Shown: positions 28,638 to 35,910 of the stretch, in pieces
Layout of the letters: every line of letters begins with the position of its first letter
How positions within the stretch are numbered: position 1 is the stretch's first letter
NCBI GenBank assembly: GCA_021776135.1
Contig: JAJFGL010000056.1
Location: 1 to 64,000 of the forward strand
Length of the DNA: 64,000 bases
DNA from: Kiloniellaceae bacterium
Lineage (GTDB): Bacteria; Pseudomonadota; Alphaproteobacteria; Kiloniellales; J153
Direction: 5' to 3'
Translations under genes and position numbers: made by a program
Notes under the pieces: generated by a model
The model's input: only the letters and a program-made list of their open reading frames with translations
Database searches by the model: none
What the model was told of the DNA's origin: nothing

Positions 28638-29177
28638 ATGGAAATGTGGGATTGGATTAATCAAAACAGCGGTGGTGTTCAGGCACTTGGGAGTGTGATC
28701 GCAATACTGATCGCGGTTGGTGTCGCCTGGTGGTCGCATCGCCTCGACCTGTGCCGGTCGGAAGAAGCGCAGCGCAAGGAAGATGCACGGGCTTTGGAGA
28801 CGGTCGCGTCCATCGTAATCAATGCCATGAACTTGATCCAAGTCGCCAAGGAGAACCTTTGTGACGTCGGCGAAACCTCGATTGAGGGTTACTTCATGAA
28901 GATCCATGATGAAAGCGCGTTCAAAAACGCAGGGGAGGCCCTTCGGGAAGTGCCGATTGCGCAACTGCCGGATTTTGAGGTCGTCAAGCCAGTGCTAGAA
29001 ATGCGCGACCTGATACTTAAGGCTAATGAATTGCTTGTTCAGATTCATAGAGACTACCTTACTAATGAAGGCGACTGGCGGGAGGAGTTAAAATATTTCA
29101 GCAAACTGCACTATCGTGCGAACAAGCACACCAGTACTATTGAAGATGCCGTTAGAAGAGTGAGAGACGGCGACTAA
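28638..29177 (+). CDS. Single-pass membrane hypothetical protein in low-GC islet
   Basis: A hydrophobic helix (about residues 12-32, ALGSVIAILIAVGVAWW) is followed by a basic stretch and a roughly 140-residue helical cytoplasmic domain rich in Glu, Asn and Lys. The start is ATG 28638 with GATGAGA upstream (GTG 28635 is also open). No family is recognised. The TM-plus-helical layout resembles the gene at 39.9 kb, which also lies in a low-GC patch. It is divergent from the DUF4145 gene, with about 170 bases between the chosen starts. Confidence 0.7.
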   Translation: MEMWDWINQNSGGVQALGSVIAILIAVGVAWWSHRLDLCRSEEAQRKEDARALETVASIVINAMNLIQVAKENLCDVGETSIEGYFMKIHDESAFKNAGEALREVPIAQLPDFEVVKPVLEMRDLILKANELLVQIHRDYLTNEGDWREELKYFSKLHYRANKHTSTIEDAVRRVRDGD

Positions 29178-29246
29178 TTTATTCGTTGTCACGATGGCAA
29201 AGCAGAAGCGCCTCGGAACTTGGATAGCGCGCTATCCCCACCCCCC

Positions 29247-30236
29247 TCAAGAATACCCCTCCGCGCCTTTCCATTGCAGGACCGAGTAGCGGTCGCCGTG
29301 GGCGAAGCCTGGCGGCAAGATGCGGTCGATCTCGGCCAAATCCGCCGGTGTCAGGGTGAGCGCGGCGGCCTTGGCGTCGTCTTCCAGGTGCGCGACCGAG
29401 CGGGTGCCGGGGATGGGGATGAGGTGATCGCCTTGGTGCAGCACCCAGGCGAGCGCGAGCTGCGCCGCCGTGGCGCCCTTGCTGGCGGCAAATTCCCGGA
29501 AGGGTTCCAGCGCTTTTAAGTTGGCGCTGAAGTGCGGTTCCTGGAACCTGGGCGTGTTGGCGCGAAAGCCGACCTGGGCATAGGCATGCGGGTCGGCGGG
29601 GTCTTCCGCGAAGATACCCCGGCCCAGGGGCGAAAAAGGCACGAAGGCGGCGCCCAGGGCCTTGCACGCCTGGACCATCCCCAGGTCCGGCAGGCGGGTC
29701 CAGAGGGAATACTCGCTTTGCACCGCCATGACCGGATGCACGGCGCAGGCGCGGCGCAGCGTAAACGGCGCGATCTCGGAAAAGCCGATACCGCCGATCT
29801 TGCCTTCCTCTTTGAAGCGCACCAGGGTTTCCATGACGTCTTCTACGGGCCGCGCCTGTTCCCGGCGGTGAATGTAATACAGCGCCACATGATCGATTCC
29901 GAGATCGCGCAGCGAGGTCTCCAAGGCCGCGCGCAGATGCTCGGGGCTGTTGTTGAAGCCGCGCACGTTGTTTTCGTCGCGCCAGATGCCGCCCTTGGTG
30001 GCGATGGTGAAGCGGCCCGGATGATCCTTGATAAAGGCGCCGACGACCTGTTCCGACACGCCGTTGCCATAGACGTTGGCGATATCGAGAAAATCGATTC
30101 CCAGGTCGAGCGCCTTGGCCAGAGTAGCGTGACTTTCGGCCACGTCCGTGGGCCCGTAAGAGCCGGCGAAGCTCCAACACCCAAGGCCCATGGCGCTGAC
30201 CAGGGGGCCGTCCTTACCGAGTTGCCGTTTTTGCAT
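29247..30236 (-). CDS. Aldo/keto reductase
   Basis: NAD(P)H-dependent TIM-barrel oxidoreductase of the AKR superfamily. The tetrad residues are visible: Asp and Tyr in DIANVYGNG, Lys in ATKGG, and His in YYIHR. C-terminal cofactor motif IPIPGTRSVAHLEDD is present. The length of 329 residues is normal. It is the last gene of the minus-strand catabolic cluster, 8 bases after the M29/NicX-like gene, so it probably reduces an intermediate of that pathway. Confidence 0.92.
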   Translation of the reverse strand: MQKRQLGKDGPLVSAMGLGCWSFAGSYGPTDVAESHATLAKALDLGIDFLDIANVYGNGVSEQVVGAFIKDHPGRFTIATKGGIWRDENNVRGFNNSPEHLRAALETSLRDLGIDHVALYYIHRREQARPVEDVMETLVRFKEEGKIGGIGFSEIAPFTLRRACAVHPVMAVQSEYSLWTRLPDLGMVQACKALGAAFVPFSPLGRGIFAEDPADPHAYAQVGFRANTPRFQEPHFSANLKALEPFREFAASKGATAAQLALAWVLHQGDHLIPIPGTRSVAHLEDDAKAAALTLTPADLAEIDRILPPGFAHGDRYSVLQWKGAEGYS

Positions 30237-30244
30237 GATCTCTC

Positions 30245-31324
30245 CTATTCATTCAGGCCGACCGAAGTCGAGGGGTTAGCGAAAAGCGCGGTCAGTTCCG
30301 GCCAATCGGTGAGGCATTTTTCCGTTTGGGGGAAGTCTTCCGGTTTCAAACGCCCGTCTTGCCAGAGATACTTACCGTCCAGGCTAACGCTCGGGTTCTG
30401 CAGCATCCAGCAGATTTCCCCCGGCGCGTAAGAACCGCAAGTGTGGAAATGCAGATAGCGTGGGTTGGTGAAGACCGTGTTGGACCAACGGTCCGGGTCT
30501 TCGGCCATTGGGCGATCGTAAGCGCAGCCGGGGTGAATCCCCGCGTGCCAGGAATGTATGGCGTGCTTGTCGATACCGAAAAGCCCGGCCACCCGGCCGT
30601 AGTGCGCCTCGATGCGCGCGACCTGTCCGGCATCGCCCTCGAATCCGGTTATGCGGCCGGAAGTAAACTGCGCGAAGACGGTGCCCTGGATTTTTAGCGA
30701 AGACGGCTCGTAGGCTTGCGAGCCCGTGGGGGTCAGATAGCCGGCGAGCGCCACCCGGCCGGAGAATTCCGAGGCCTCCATTGGCAGGGGCACACCCAGG
30801 GGAAAGCGGGAGAGAGCGACGTCCTCCCGCAACGCGCGCATGGCGTCGCTGGCCCGGCCCCGGCACGCGCTGCCCAGGGGGCAGGAAATCTCGATAACCT
30901 CCGCCGCCAGCAGGGCCGCGTTCACCGCTTCCTTCAGGGCCAGGAAAGCGCCGTGGGAGGCGCGGCCATAGGCCGAAGCAAGCATGGCCCCGGTGCGCGC
31001 GTAAGACATGACCGAGCGGGTGCCCTGGGGCGGCGCGTCGAAGCGCACCTGATCGCCGATGCGGGCGAAAAAGATCGTGCAGTCATGGCGCGCGATGGCG
31101 TCCTCGACCGCCTTGGGCTGGCGCGCCGCCGGGCCCTCCACGCGCAGAAGGGTCGCGTCGATACCCAGACTTTTCGCCACCCCCGCCACCGCCGCCGGGG
31201 CCGCGCCGTCGTACCAGCCAAGCTTGGGGTCTTCGCAAATCAGCAACAGGCTTTCGCCGCGCCTCAGTCGCGCGCAGTTGAGCGCCAAGTTGCGGGCGCC
31301 TTCGGCTAAGCTGTCATCGGCCAT
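30245..31324 (-). CDS. M29 aminopeptidase / NicX-like metalloenzyme
   Basis: The N-terminal half (GESLLLICEDPKLGWYDGAAPAAVAGVAKSLG, quoted in part) and the conserved C-terminal histidines and acids (HAIHSWHAGIHPGCAY, YLHFHTCG) resemble the thermophilic-aminopeptidase (M29) fold. That fold includes 2,5-dihydroxypyridine dioxygenase NicX. Whether it is a peptidase or a ring-cleaving dioxygenase cannot be told by eye. The length of 359 residues fits NicX-type members. It lies between the AKR and the XRE-cupin regulator with tiny spacers, which implies one transcript. Confidence 0.7.
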   Translation of the reverse strand: MADDSLAEGARNLALNCARLRRGESLLLICEDPKLGWYDGAAPAAVAGVAKSLGIDATLLRVEGPAARQPKAVEDAIARHDCTIFFARIGDQVRFDAPPQGTRSVMSYARTGAMLASAYGRASHGAFLALKEAVNAALLAAEVIEISCPLGSACRGRASDAMRALREDVALSRFPLGVPLPMEASEFSGRVALAGYLTPTGSQAYEPSSLKIQGTVFAQFTSGRITGFEGDAGQVARIEAHYGRVAGLFGIDKHAIHSWHAGIHPGCAYDRPMAEDPDRWSNTVFTNPRYLHFHTCGSYAPGEICWMLQNPSVSLDGKYLWQDGRLKPEDFPQTEKCLTDWPELTALFANPSTSVGLNE

Positions 31325-31326
31325 GA

Positions 31327-31923
31327 CTAACGCCGCTCCGCTTGAACGGTAAGAAACACGAAGCTGTCGCTTAGAACCTCGACGAAGCCGTGGCTGAGTT
31401 CGGCGTCCAGGCTCAAACTATCCCCGGCCCTCAAGGCGATTTCCGTTTTGCCGTAGCGGTACAGCGCGTCCCCTTCCATGGCGTGAATAAACACCACGCC
31501 ATGGCCGACATAACGCGGCGGGCGCGCGTCCTGGCGCAGCAAGGTCACCCTGCGCGCCTCGAATTGCAAATCGCGCCGGGTGTGAAAGGCCAGATTGACG
31601 AAGTCGTGGCTGTGGTCCTCGACGATGCGGGTCGATTTCAGGCCCCTGCCCTTTTTCACATGGGTGAAATCGGCGTGATCGGACGCGGTTTCGCGAAACA
31701 GGGAAACCAGCGGCACCTCCAGGGCCTTGCTCAGGGCGCTGAGAGTCGCGATCGAGGGCGAAACCTGGCCGTTCTCGATCCGGCTGATCATGGCGGCTGA
31801 GACGCGGGATTTTTCGGCCAGCCGCCGGGCCGGCAAGCCGCGGCTTTCGCGCAAACCGCGCAGGGCCGCGCCGATGGCCCGGTCAAGAGCGCCTTCTTGC
31901 GCCGGCTTTTTCTTAGCGTCCAT
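31327..31923 (-). CDS. XRE-family regulator with C-terminal cupin
   Basis: An N-terminal helix-turn-helix (about residues 12-68: LRESRGLPARRLAEKSRVSAAMISRIENGQVSP, shortened here) is followed by a cupin barrel (about 110-195). Such XRE-cupin proteins sense small molecules and control adjacent transport or catabolic genes. It is 198 residues, embedded in the cluster 3 bases from each neighbour. The inverted repeat at 35029-35051 between the divergent transporter genes is a candidate operator. Confidence 0.9.
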   Translation of the reverse strand: MDAKKKPAQEGALDRAIGAALRGLRESRGLPARRLAEKSRVSAAMISRIENGQVSPSIATLSALSKALEVPLVSLFRETASDHADFTHVKKGRGLKSTRIVEDHSHDFVNLAFHTRRDLQFEARRVTLLRQDARPPRYVGHGVVFIHAMEGDALYRYGKTEIALRAGDSLSLDAELSHGFVEVLSDSFVFLTVQAERR

Positions 31924-31926
31924 GGC

Positions 31927-32916
31927 TTATTTCTTTCGGTAGGAAAAAGCCTTGGCGAAGCGCCAGACCAGGTAATCCCCGCAGGTGACCGGCGCTTCCT
32001 TGGCCGGATAATCGGCGCCGTAGATGTCGCGCGCGTCGATCATGGTCTCGGGATCGGGATCGAAGGCCAGAACCAGGGACAGCCGCTCGCGCCCCGAGGT
32101 GTTCACCACCCGGTGCGGCGTGGAGATATAGGCGCCATCGGTCCAGCGCGACAGTAAATCGGCGACATTGACGATCAGGGTGCCCGGAATCGGCGGCGCT
32201 TCCAACCACTCGCCATGAACGTCTTGAACCTGCAGGCCGCCCACGCCGTCCTGACATAAAACCGTCAAGACCCCGAAGTCGGTGTGCGGCCCGACGCCGA
32301 ATTGATCGGCGCCCATATCAGGGGGTTGCCGCGGGTAATACACGAAGGAGGCCCGGCTAAGCGGGTGCGAGCAGGAGCGAAGGAAAAAATCTTCTTCAAG
32401 ATCCAGCCCGAGGGCGAAGCCGCGCATGAGATGATGGGCGAGGTCATGGGTCCGGTGAAAGTAGTCCATGGCCTGGCGCCGCATGTCCGGCATAGAACCG
32501 GGCCAGAGATTCGGGCCGCGCAAAGGATGGTCTTGGGGCGTGTGGCCAGCCTCATCCTCGAAGCCCCAAATGAAACTTTCCTTCAAGTCCGGCTTGGCGC
32601 CATCGTCCATGACGGCGCCGCTGTAACCAAGCCAGCCGCGATGCTTGTCAGAAATTTTGACTTGCGCCTTGTCGGTTTCCGGGCGGCGAAAAAACTCCAG
32701 CGCGCAACGCCGGGCCACCTCGATCGTGGTTTCGGGAATGCCATGTCCGGTGATGTAGATAAAGCCCAGACTCCGGCTGGCAAGGTGGAGCGCCTTGGCG
32801 ACTTGTCCGGGATCGCTTCCGTCTCGCAGTGGCCCGATATCGATCACGGGAATAGCGCCCGCGCCGATCCGCTTCGCCTGCGCGTAAGCCATGGGTTGTT
32901 TGTTATGACTTGCCAT
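31927..32916 (-). CDS. 2-oxoglutarate/Fe(II)-dependent oxygenase (isopenicillin N synthase family)
   Basis: The DIOX_N-like N-terminus (IPVIDIGPLRDG, GFIYITGHGIP) and the jelly-roll iron site are clear: His211 and Asp213 in GPHTDFG, distal His268 in TPHRVVN, and the 2-oxoglutarate-binding Arg278 in RERLS. It is 329 residues from ATG 32916, which overlaps the end of the upstream CMD gene by 14 bases. Starts at 32934 or 32892 are also possible. It likely hydroxylates or desaturates the imported substrate. Confidence 0.9.
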   Translation of the reverse strand: MASHNKQPMAYAQAKRIGAGAIPVIDIGPLRDGSDPGQVAKALHLASRSLGFIYITGHGIPETTIEVARRCALEFFRRPETDKAQVKISDKHRGWLGYSGAVMDDGAKPDLKESFIWGFEDEAGHTPQDHPLRGPNLWPGSMPDMRRQAMDYFHRTHDLAHHLMRGFALGLDLEEDFFLRSCSHPLSRASFVYYPRQPPDMGADQFGVGPHTDFGVLTVLCQDGVGGLQVQDVHGEWLEAPPIPGTLIVNVADLLSRWTDGAYISTPHRVVNTSGRERLSLVLAFDPDPETMIDARDIYGADYPAKEAPVTCGDYLVWRFAKAFSYRKK

Positions 32917-33481
32917 AGAACCCAACGATATCACCCTGGGTGGAAACGCCCAGGCCGTTCAAGCAGCGGTTGACATAATTAAAATAACAAACGATCTGAT
33001 TGGCTTCGAGAATTTCGCCGTCATCCAAACCACACGCCCTTAATTCTTGGACATCGGATTCGATCATATCTTGCGGTCTTAAGGTCAGTTTCTCCGCGTA
33101 TTTCAGCAGCGCCAATTCCGCGCCTTGGAAAACGTCTTCCGGCCGGCGGCCATGCAGGGCTTTTTCAATTGCGCCGGCCCGTTTCTCATCGCCGATCAGG
33201 TGACGCGCATTGGCCCAGTGATTGGCCAGGGAATAGGCGCAGCCGTTCAGAATAGACACATAGGCGCTCAGGGTTTCCTGCAACCAGGGTGGCAAGGTGT
33301 TGGCGTCGTCGTGCAAGGCGGCGCGGTAAAGGACGACGTGGCCGCGCATGGTACCGGGGCGCAGGGAATGGACGCGCATGACATTATCCACCGTGCCATG
33401 GGGCGTGCGCGCGAGCTTTAAAACCTCCAGGAGTTCCTCCCCAGCCTCTTTGTCCGAAACCATTTCTATCCAAGCGGCCAT
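32903..33481 (-). CDS. Carboxymuconolactone decarboxylase/AhpD-like protein (peroxidase-related) lacking the second active-site Cys
   Basis: The fold and length (192 residues) match uncharacterised peroxidase-related CMD-family enzymes. The usual active-site C-x2-C-x3-H appears as NGCAYSLANH: Cys81 is kept but the second Cys is Ser84, with His88 present. This would prevent the usual disulfide chemistry of AhpD, so a different activity is plausible. It sits between the permease and the 2-oxoglutarate oxygenase, 15 bases from the permease gene. Confidence 0.88.
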   Translation of the reverse strand: MAAWIEMVSDKEAGEELLEVLKLARTPHGTVDNVMRVHSLRPGTMRGHVVLYRAALHDDANTLPPWLQETLSAYVSILNGCAYSLANHWANARHLIGDEKRAGAIEKALHGRRPEDVFQGAELALLKYAEKLTLRPQDMIESDVQELRACGLDDGEILEANQIVCYFNYVNRCLNGLGVSTQGDIVGFYGKS

Positions 33482-33496
33482 GCGTCTTCGTCTCCG

Positions 33497-34234
33497 TCAG
33501 TTTCTTTGATCGGTCTGGAAGCGCCGTTCCAGCCAACGCACGCCGGCCGAGACAACCAGTATGAGCACCAGATACTCCAGAACCAGGATCGTATAAATCT
33601 CCAAGGGCCGGTACTCGGAGACGACCAATTCATTGGCCTTGCGCGTCAGCTCCTGCATCCCGATCACCGATACCAGGGATGACATCTTCAGCATATAGAC
33701 AAGCTGGTTTCCAAGCGCCGGCAGAATACGCCGTATGGCCTGGGGCAGAATCACGAAGCGCATGGTGTCGCTATAGTTGAGCGAAACCGAATGGGCGGCC
33801 TCGTATTGGCCCTTGTCGATGGATTGAATTCCGGCCCGGAAAATCTCCGCCTCGAAGGCGCTGTCGGACAAGGCCAGGGCTATAACCCCGGCGGCGAAAA
33901 CGCCGATGGAAATATCGGCCACCTGAGGCAGCCCGTAATAGACCCACAAAATGAGAACCAGGATCGGGACCGCGCGCACCCCCTCGACATAAATCCGGTT
34001 GAAACGGCGCAGAACGGGCTTAGCCGACAAACCGGGCAAGGCGATCAGTAAGCCAACAACGATGGAAATCACGATGGCGCTGAGCGATAAAAGTATCGTG
34101 TAGTAAAGGCCGCTCAAGAGGAACCGCAGGTTGGACCAACCGGACGGCAAGCTCGGATCGACCACGTACCAGCCCCACTTGTCGGAACAAGCTGACAGGA
34201 AAAGGAGCGGCGCGACGATAAATATTTTCTTCAT
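33497..34234 (-). CDS. Polar amino acid-type ABC transporter permease with lipobox-like N-terminus
   Basis: Inner-membrane permease of the HisM/polar-amino-acid family, with about five transmembrane segments and the EAA-type loop (EAAHSVSLNYSDTMRFVILPQA, shortened). It is 245 residues from ATG 34234. The first 20 residues read MKKIFIVAPLLFLSAC-SDKWGW, which looks like a lipoprotein signal and lipobox ahead of the first permease helix. I recall similar starts in relatives. It is followed by the CMD gene and preceded by the ATPase gene by 10 bases. Confidence 0.93.
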   Translation of the reverse strand: MKKIFIVAPLLFLSACSDKWGWYVVDPSLPSGWSNLRFLLSGLYYTILLSLSAIVISIVVGLLIALPGLSAKPVLRRFNRIYVEGVRAVPILVLILWVYYGLPQVADISIGVFAAGVIALALSDSAFEAEIFRAGIQSIDKGQYEAAHSVSLNYSDTMRFVILPQAIRRILPALGNQLVYMLKMSSLVSVIGMQELTRKANELVVSEYRPLEIYTILVLEYLVLILVVSAGVRWLERRFQTDQRN

Positions 34235-34244
34235 GGCCGCTGTC

Positions 34245-34997
34245 TCAGTGATGAAGAATTTTTTGCAAAAATTCCCGGCACCGCTCGCTCTCCGGCGCGC
34301 CAAAGAATTTTTCCGGTTCCGACATCTCGACGATTTCACCGTGGTCCATGAAGACCATGACATCCGCCACCTTGCGCGCGAATCCCATTTCATGGGTGAC
34401 CACGATCATGGTCATGCCGCTGGCCGCCAGTTCGGCCATGACCTCCAGAACCTCGCTGATCATTTCCGGGTCCAGCGCCGAGGTCGGCTCGTCGAACAGC
34501 AGGATGCGCGGCTCCATGCACAGGGACCGGGCGATGGCGACCCGCTGCTGCTGACCGCCGGAAAGCTGGCGCGGGTATTTATCGGCCTGTTCGGGAATGC
34601 GCACCCGCGCCAGATATCTCAAGGCCAGATCGCGCGCCTCGGCCTTGGGAAGTTTCTTCGCCCTGACGGGGCCGAGGGTTAGGTTCTCCAAAACCGTCAG
34701 ATGGGGAAACAAATTGAACTGCTGAAACACCATGCCGACATTGGCGCGTATGGCATGAAGGCTTTCCTTGCCTTCGTTCAGTTCCACGCCATCGATGGTA
34801 ATGGAGCCTTGTTCATGCTTTTCCAGGCGGTTGATACATCGGATCAGAGTCGATTTACCCGACCCCGATGGGCCGCAAACCACGATCCGTTCGCCCAAAC
34901 GCACGTCCAGGGAAACCTCTTTCAAGGCCTGGAACCCGCCGAAGAATTTCGATACGCCCCGGACGGAGATGATCGTTTGCGCGTCGTTCGCCGGCAT
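34245..34997 (-). CDS. Polar amino acid-type ABC transporter ATP-binding protein
   Basis: Nucleotide-binding subunit of the importer: Walker A GPSGSGKST, Q-loop FQQFNLFPHLTV, signature LSGGQQQRVAIARSL, Walker B ILLFDEPTSALDPE, and the H-loop THEMGFA. The start at 34997 (MPANDAQT) has GGGAGAG upstream and gives 250 residues. It is the first gene of the minus-strand cluster, divergent from the solute-binding protein gene. Confidence 0.96.
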   Translation of the reverse strand: MPANDAQTIISVRGVSKFFGGFQALKEVSLDVRLGERIVVCGPSGSGKSTLIRCINRLEKHEQGSITIDGVELNEGKESLHAIRANVGMVFQQFNLFPHLTVLENLTLGPVRAKKLPKAEARDLALRYLARVRIPEQADKYPRQLSGGQQQRVAIARSLCMEPRILLFDEPTSALDPEMISEVLEVMAELAASGMTMIVVTHEMGFARKVADVMVFMDHGEIVEMSEPEKFFGAPESERCREFLQKILHH

Positions 34998-35028
34998 GAA
35001 CTCTCCCACATTCGATTTGCGTATCTTG

Positions 35029-35051
35029 TGCATAGAGTTTAACCTCATGCA
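35029..35051. promoter_or_regulatory. Candidate operator between divergent transporter genes
   Basis: TGCATAGAG-TTTAAC-CTCATGCA is an inverted repeat with one unpaired base. It lies in the 128-base divergent gap. On the plus strand it overlaps a possible promoter (TTGCGT at 35017-35022, 17-base spacer, TAACCT at 35040-35045). The XRE-cupin product at 31.3 kb is the natural candidate to bind it. This is an inference from position and symmetry only. Confidence 0.4.
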
Positions 35052-35125
35052 AATAAATCGTGATTCCGCAACGCTTTCGCCTTTGCGCTTGGCGAACGGA
35101 ACGCCTGCAACTGGGAGGAAAAGAG

Positions 35126-35902
35126 ATGGGTTTCTTAAAAATACTCGCCGCCGCGTTTTTGTTGTTCGCGGGCGTATCGCAAGCCAGCGCGCAAAGCGCG
35201 CTTAAAGACATTCTGCAAGGCGGCGTTTTGAAGGTGGGAACCACCGGCGACTGGAATCCCATGACCATGAAGGAACCTGCCACCAACAGCTATAAGGGCT
35301 ACGACATCGACGTCATGGCCGAACTGGCCAAGGACCTTGGCGTCGCGGTGGAGTTCGTGCCGGCGGATTGGAAAACCCTGGTTAACGGCGTCACCTCGGG
35401 CAAGTACCACATGACCGGCTCGGCCTCCATCTCGCCAAGCCGGGCGAAAGTCGCCGGTTATTCCACCAGTTATTTCTCCCTGGCGACGGTGCCGCTGATC
35501 CTGTCGAAAAACGCCGGTAAATATAAGGACTGGGGCGATCTCGACAAAGCCGGGGTCACGGTGGCCGCGACCCTGGGCACCACCCAGGAAAAACAGGTCA
35601 AACAATTTTTCCCCAATGCCATTCATAAGAATGTCGAGGCCCCGGCGCGCGATTTTCAGGAAGTCCTGGCCGGGCGCGCGGATGCGCACATCACCTCGAA
35701 CGTGGAAGCCTACAAGCTGGTCGAGAAATATCCGCAAATGATGATCGTGCCCGTCTCGGCGCCCAAGGCCCCGACCCCCATCGCCATGTTGCTGCCCCAA
35801 GGCGATCAGGTCTGGATCAATTACGTGAACACCTGGATCGCCCTGAAAAACGAACGCGGTTTCTTCGCCACCCTGGGCAGAAAGTGGCGGCTCTCGAACT
35901 AG
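35126..35902 (+). CDS. ABC transporter substrate-binding protein, polar amino acid family
   Basis: Periplasmic solute-binding protein (SBP_bac_3 type). The signal peptide runs to SQASA-Q (cleavage near residue 24). Binding-domain features include YKGYDIDVMAELAKDLG, FVPADWKTLVNGVTSGKYHM, SISPSRAKVAGYS and AATLGTTQEKQV. It resembles cyclohexadienyl-dehydratase-like binding proteins. GGGAGGAAAAG precedes the ATG. The length of 258 residues is normal. It is divergent from its ATPase and permease genes. Confidence 0.94.
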   Translation: MGFLKILAAAFLLFAGVSQASAQSALKDILQGGVLKVGTTGDWNPMTMKEPATNSYKGYDIDVMAELAKDLGVAVEFVPADWKTLVNGVTSGKYHMTGSASISPSRAKVAGYSTSYFSLATVPLILSKNAGKYKDWGDLDKAGVTVAATLGTTQEKQVKQFFPNAIHKNVEAPARDFQEVLAGRADAHITSNVEAYKLVEKYPQMMIVPVSAPKAPTPIAMLLPQGDQVWINYVNTWIALKNERGFFATLGRKWRLSN

Positions 35903-35910
35903 GCGAGCGG

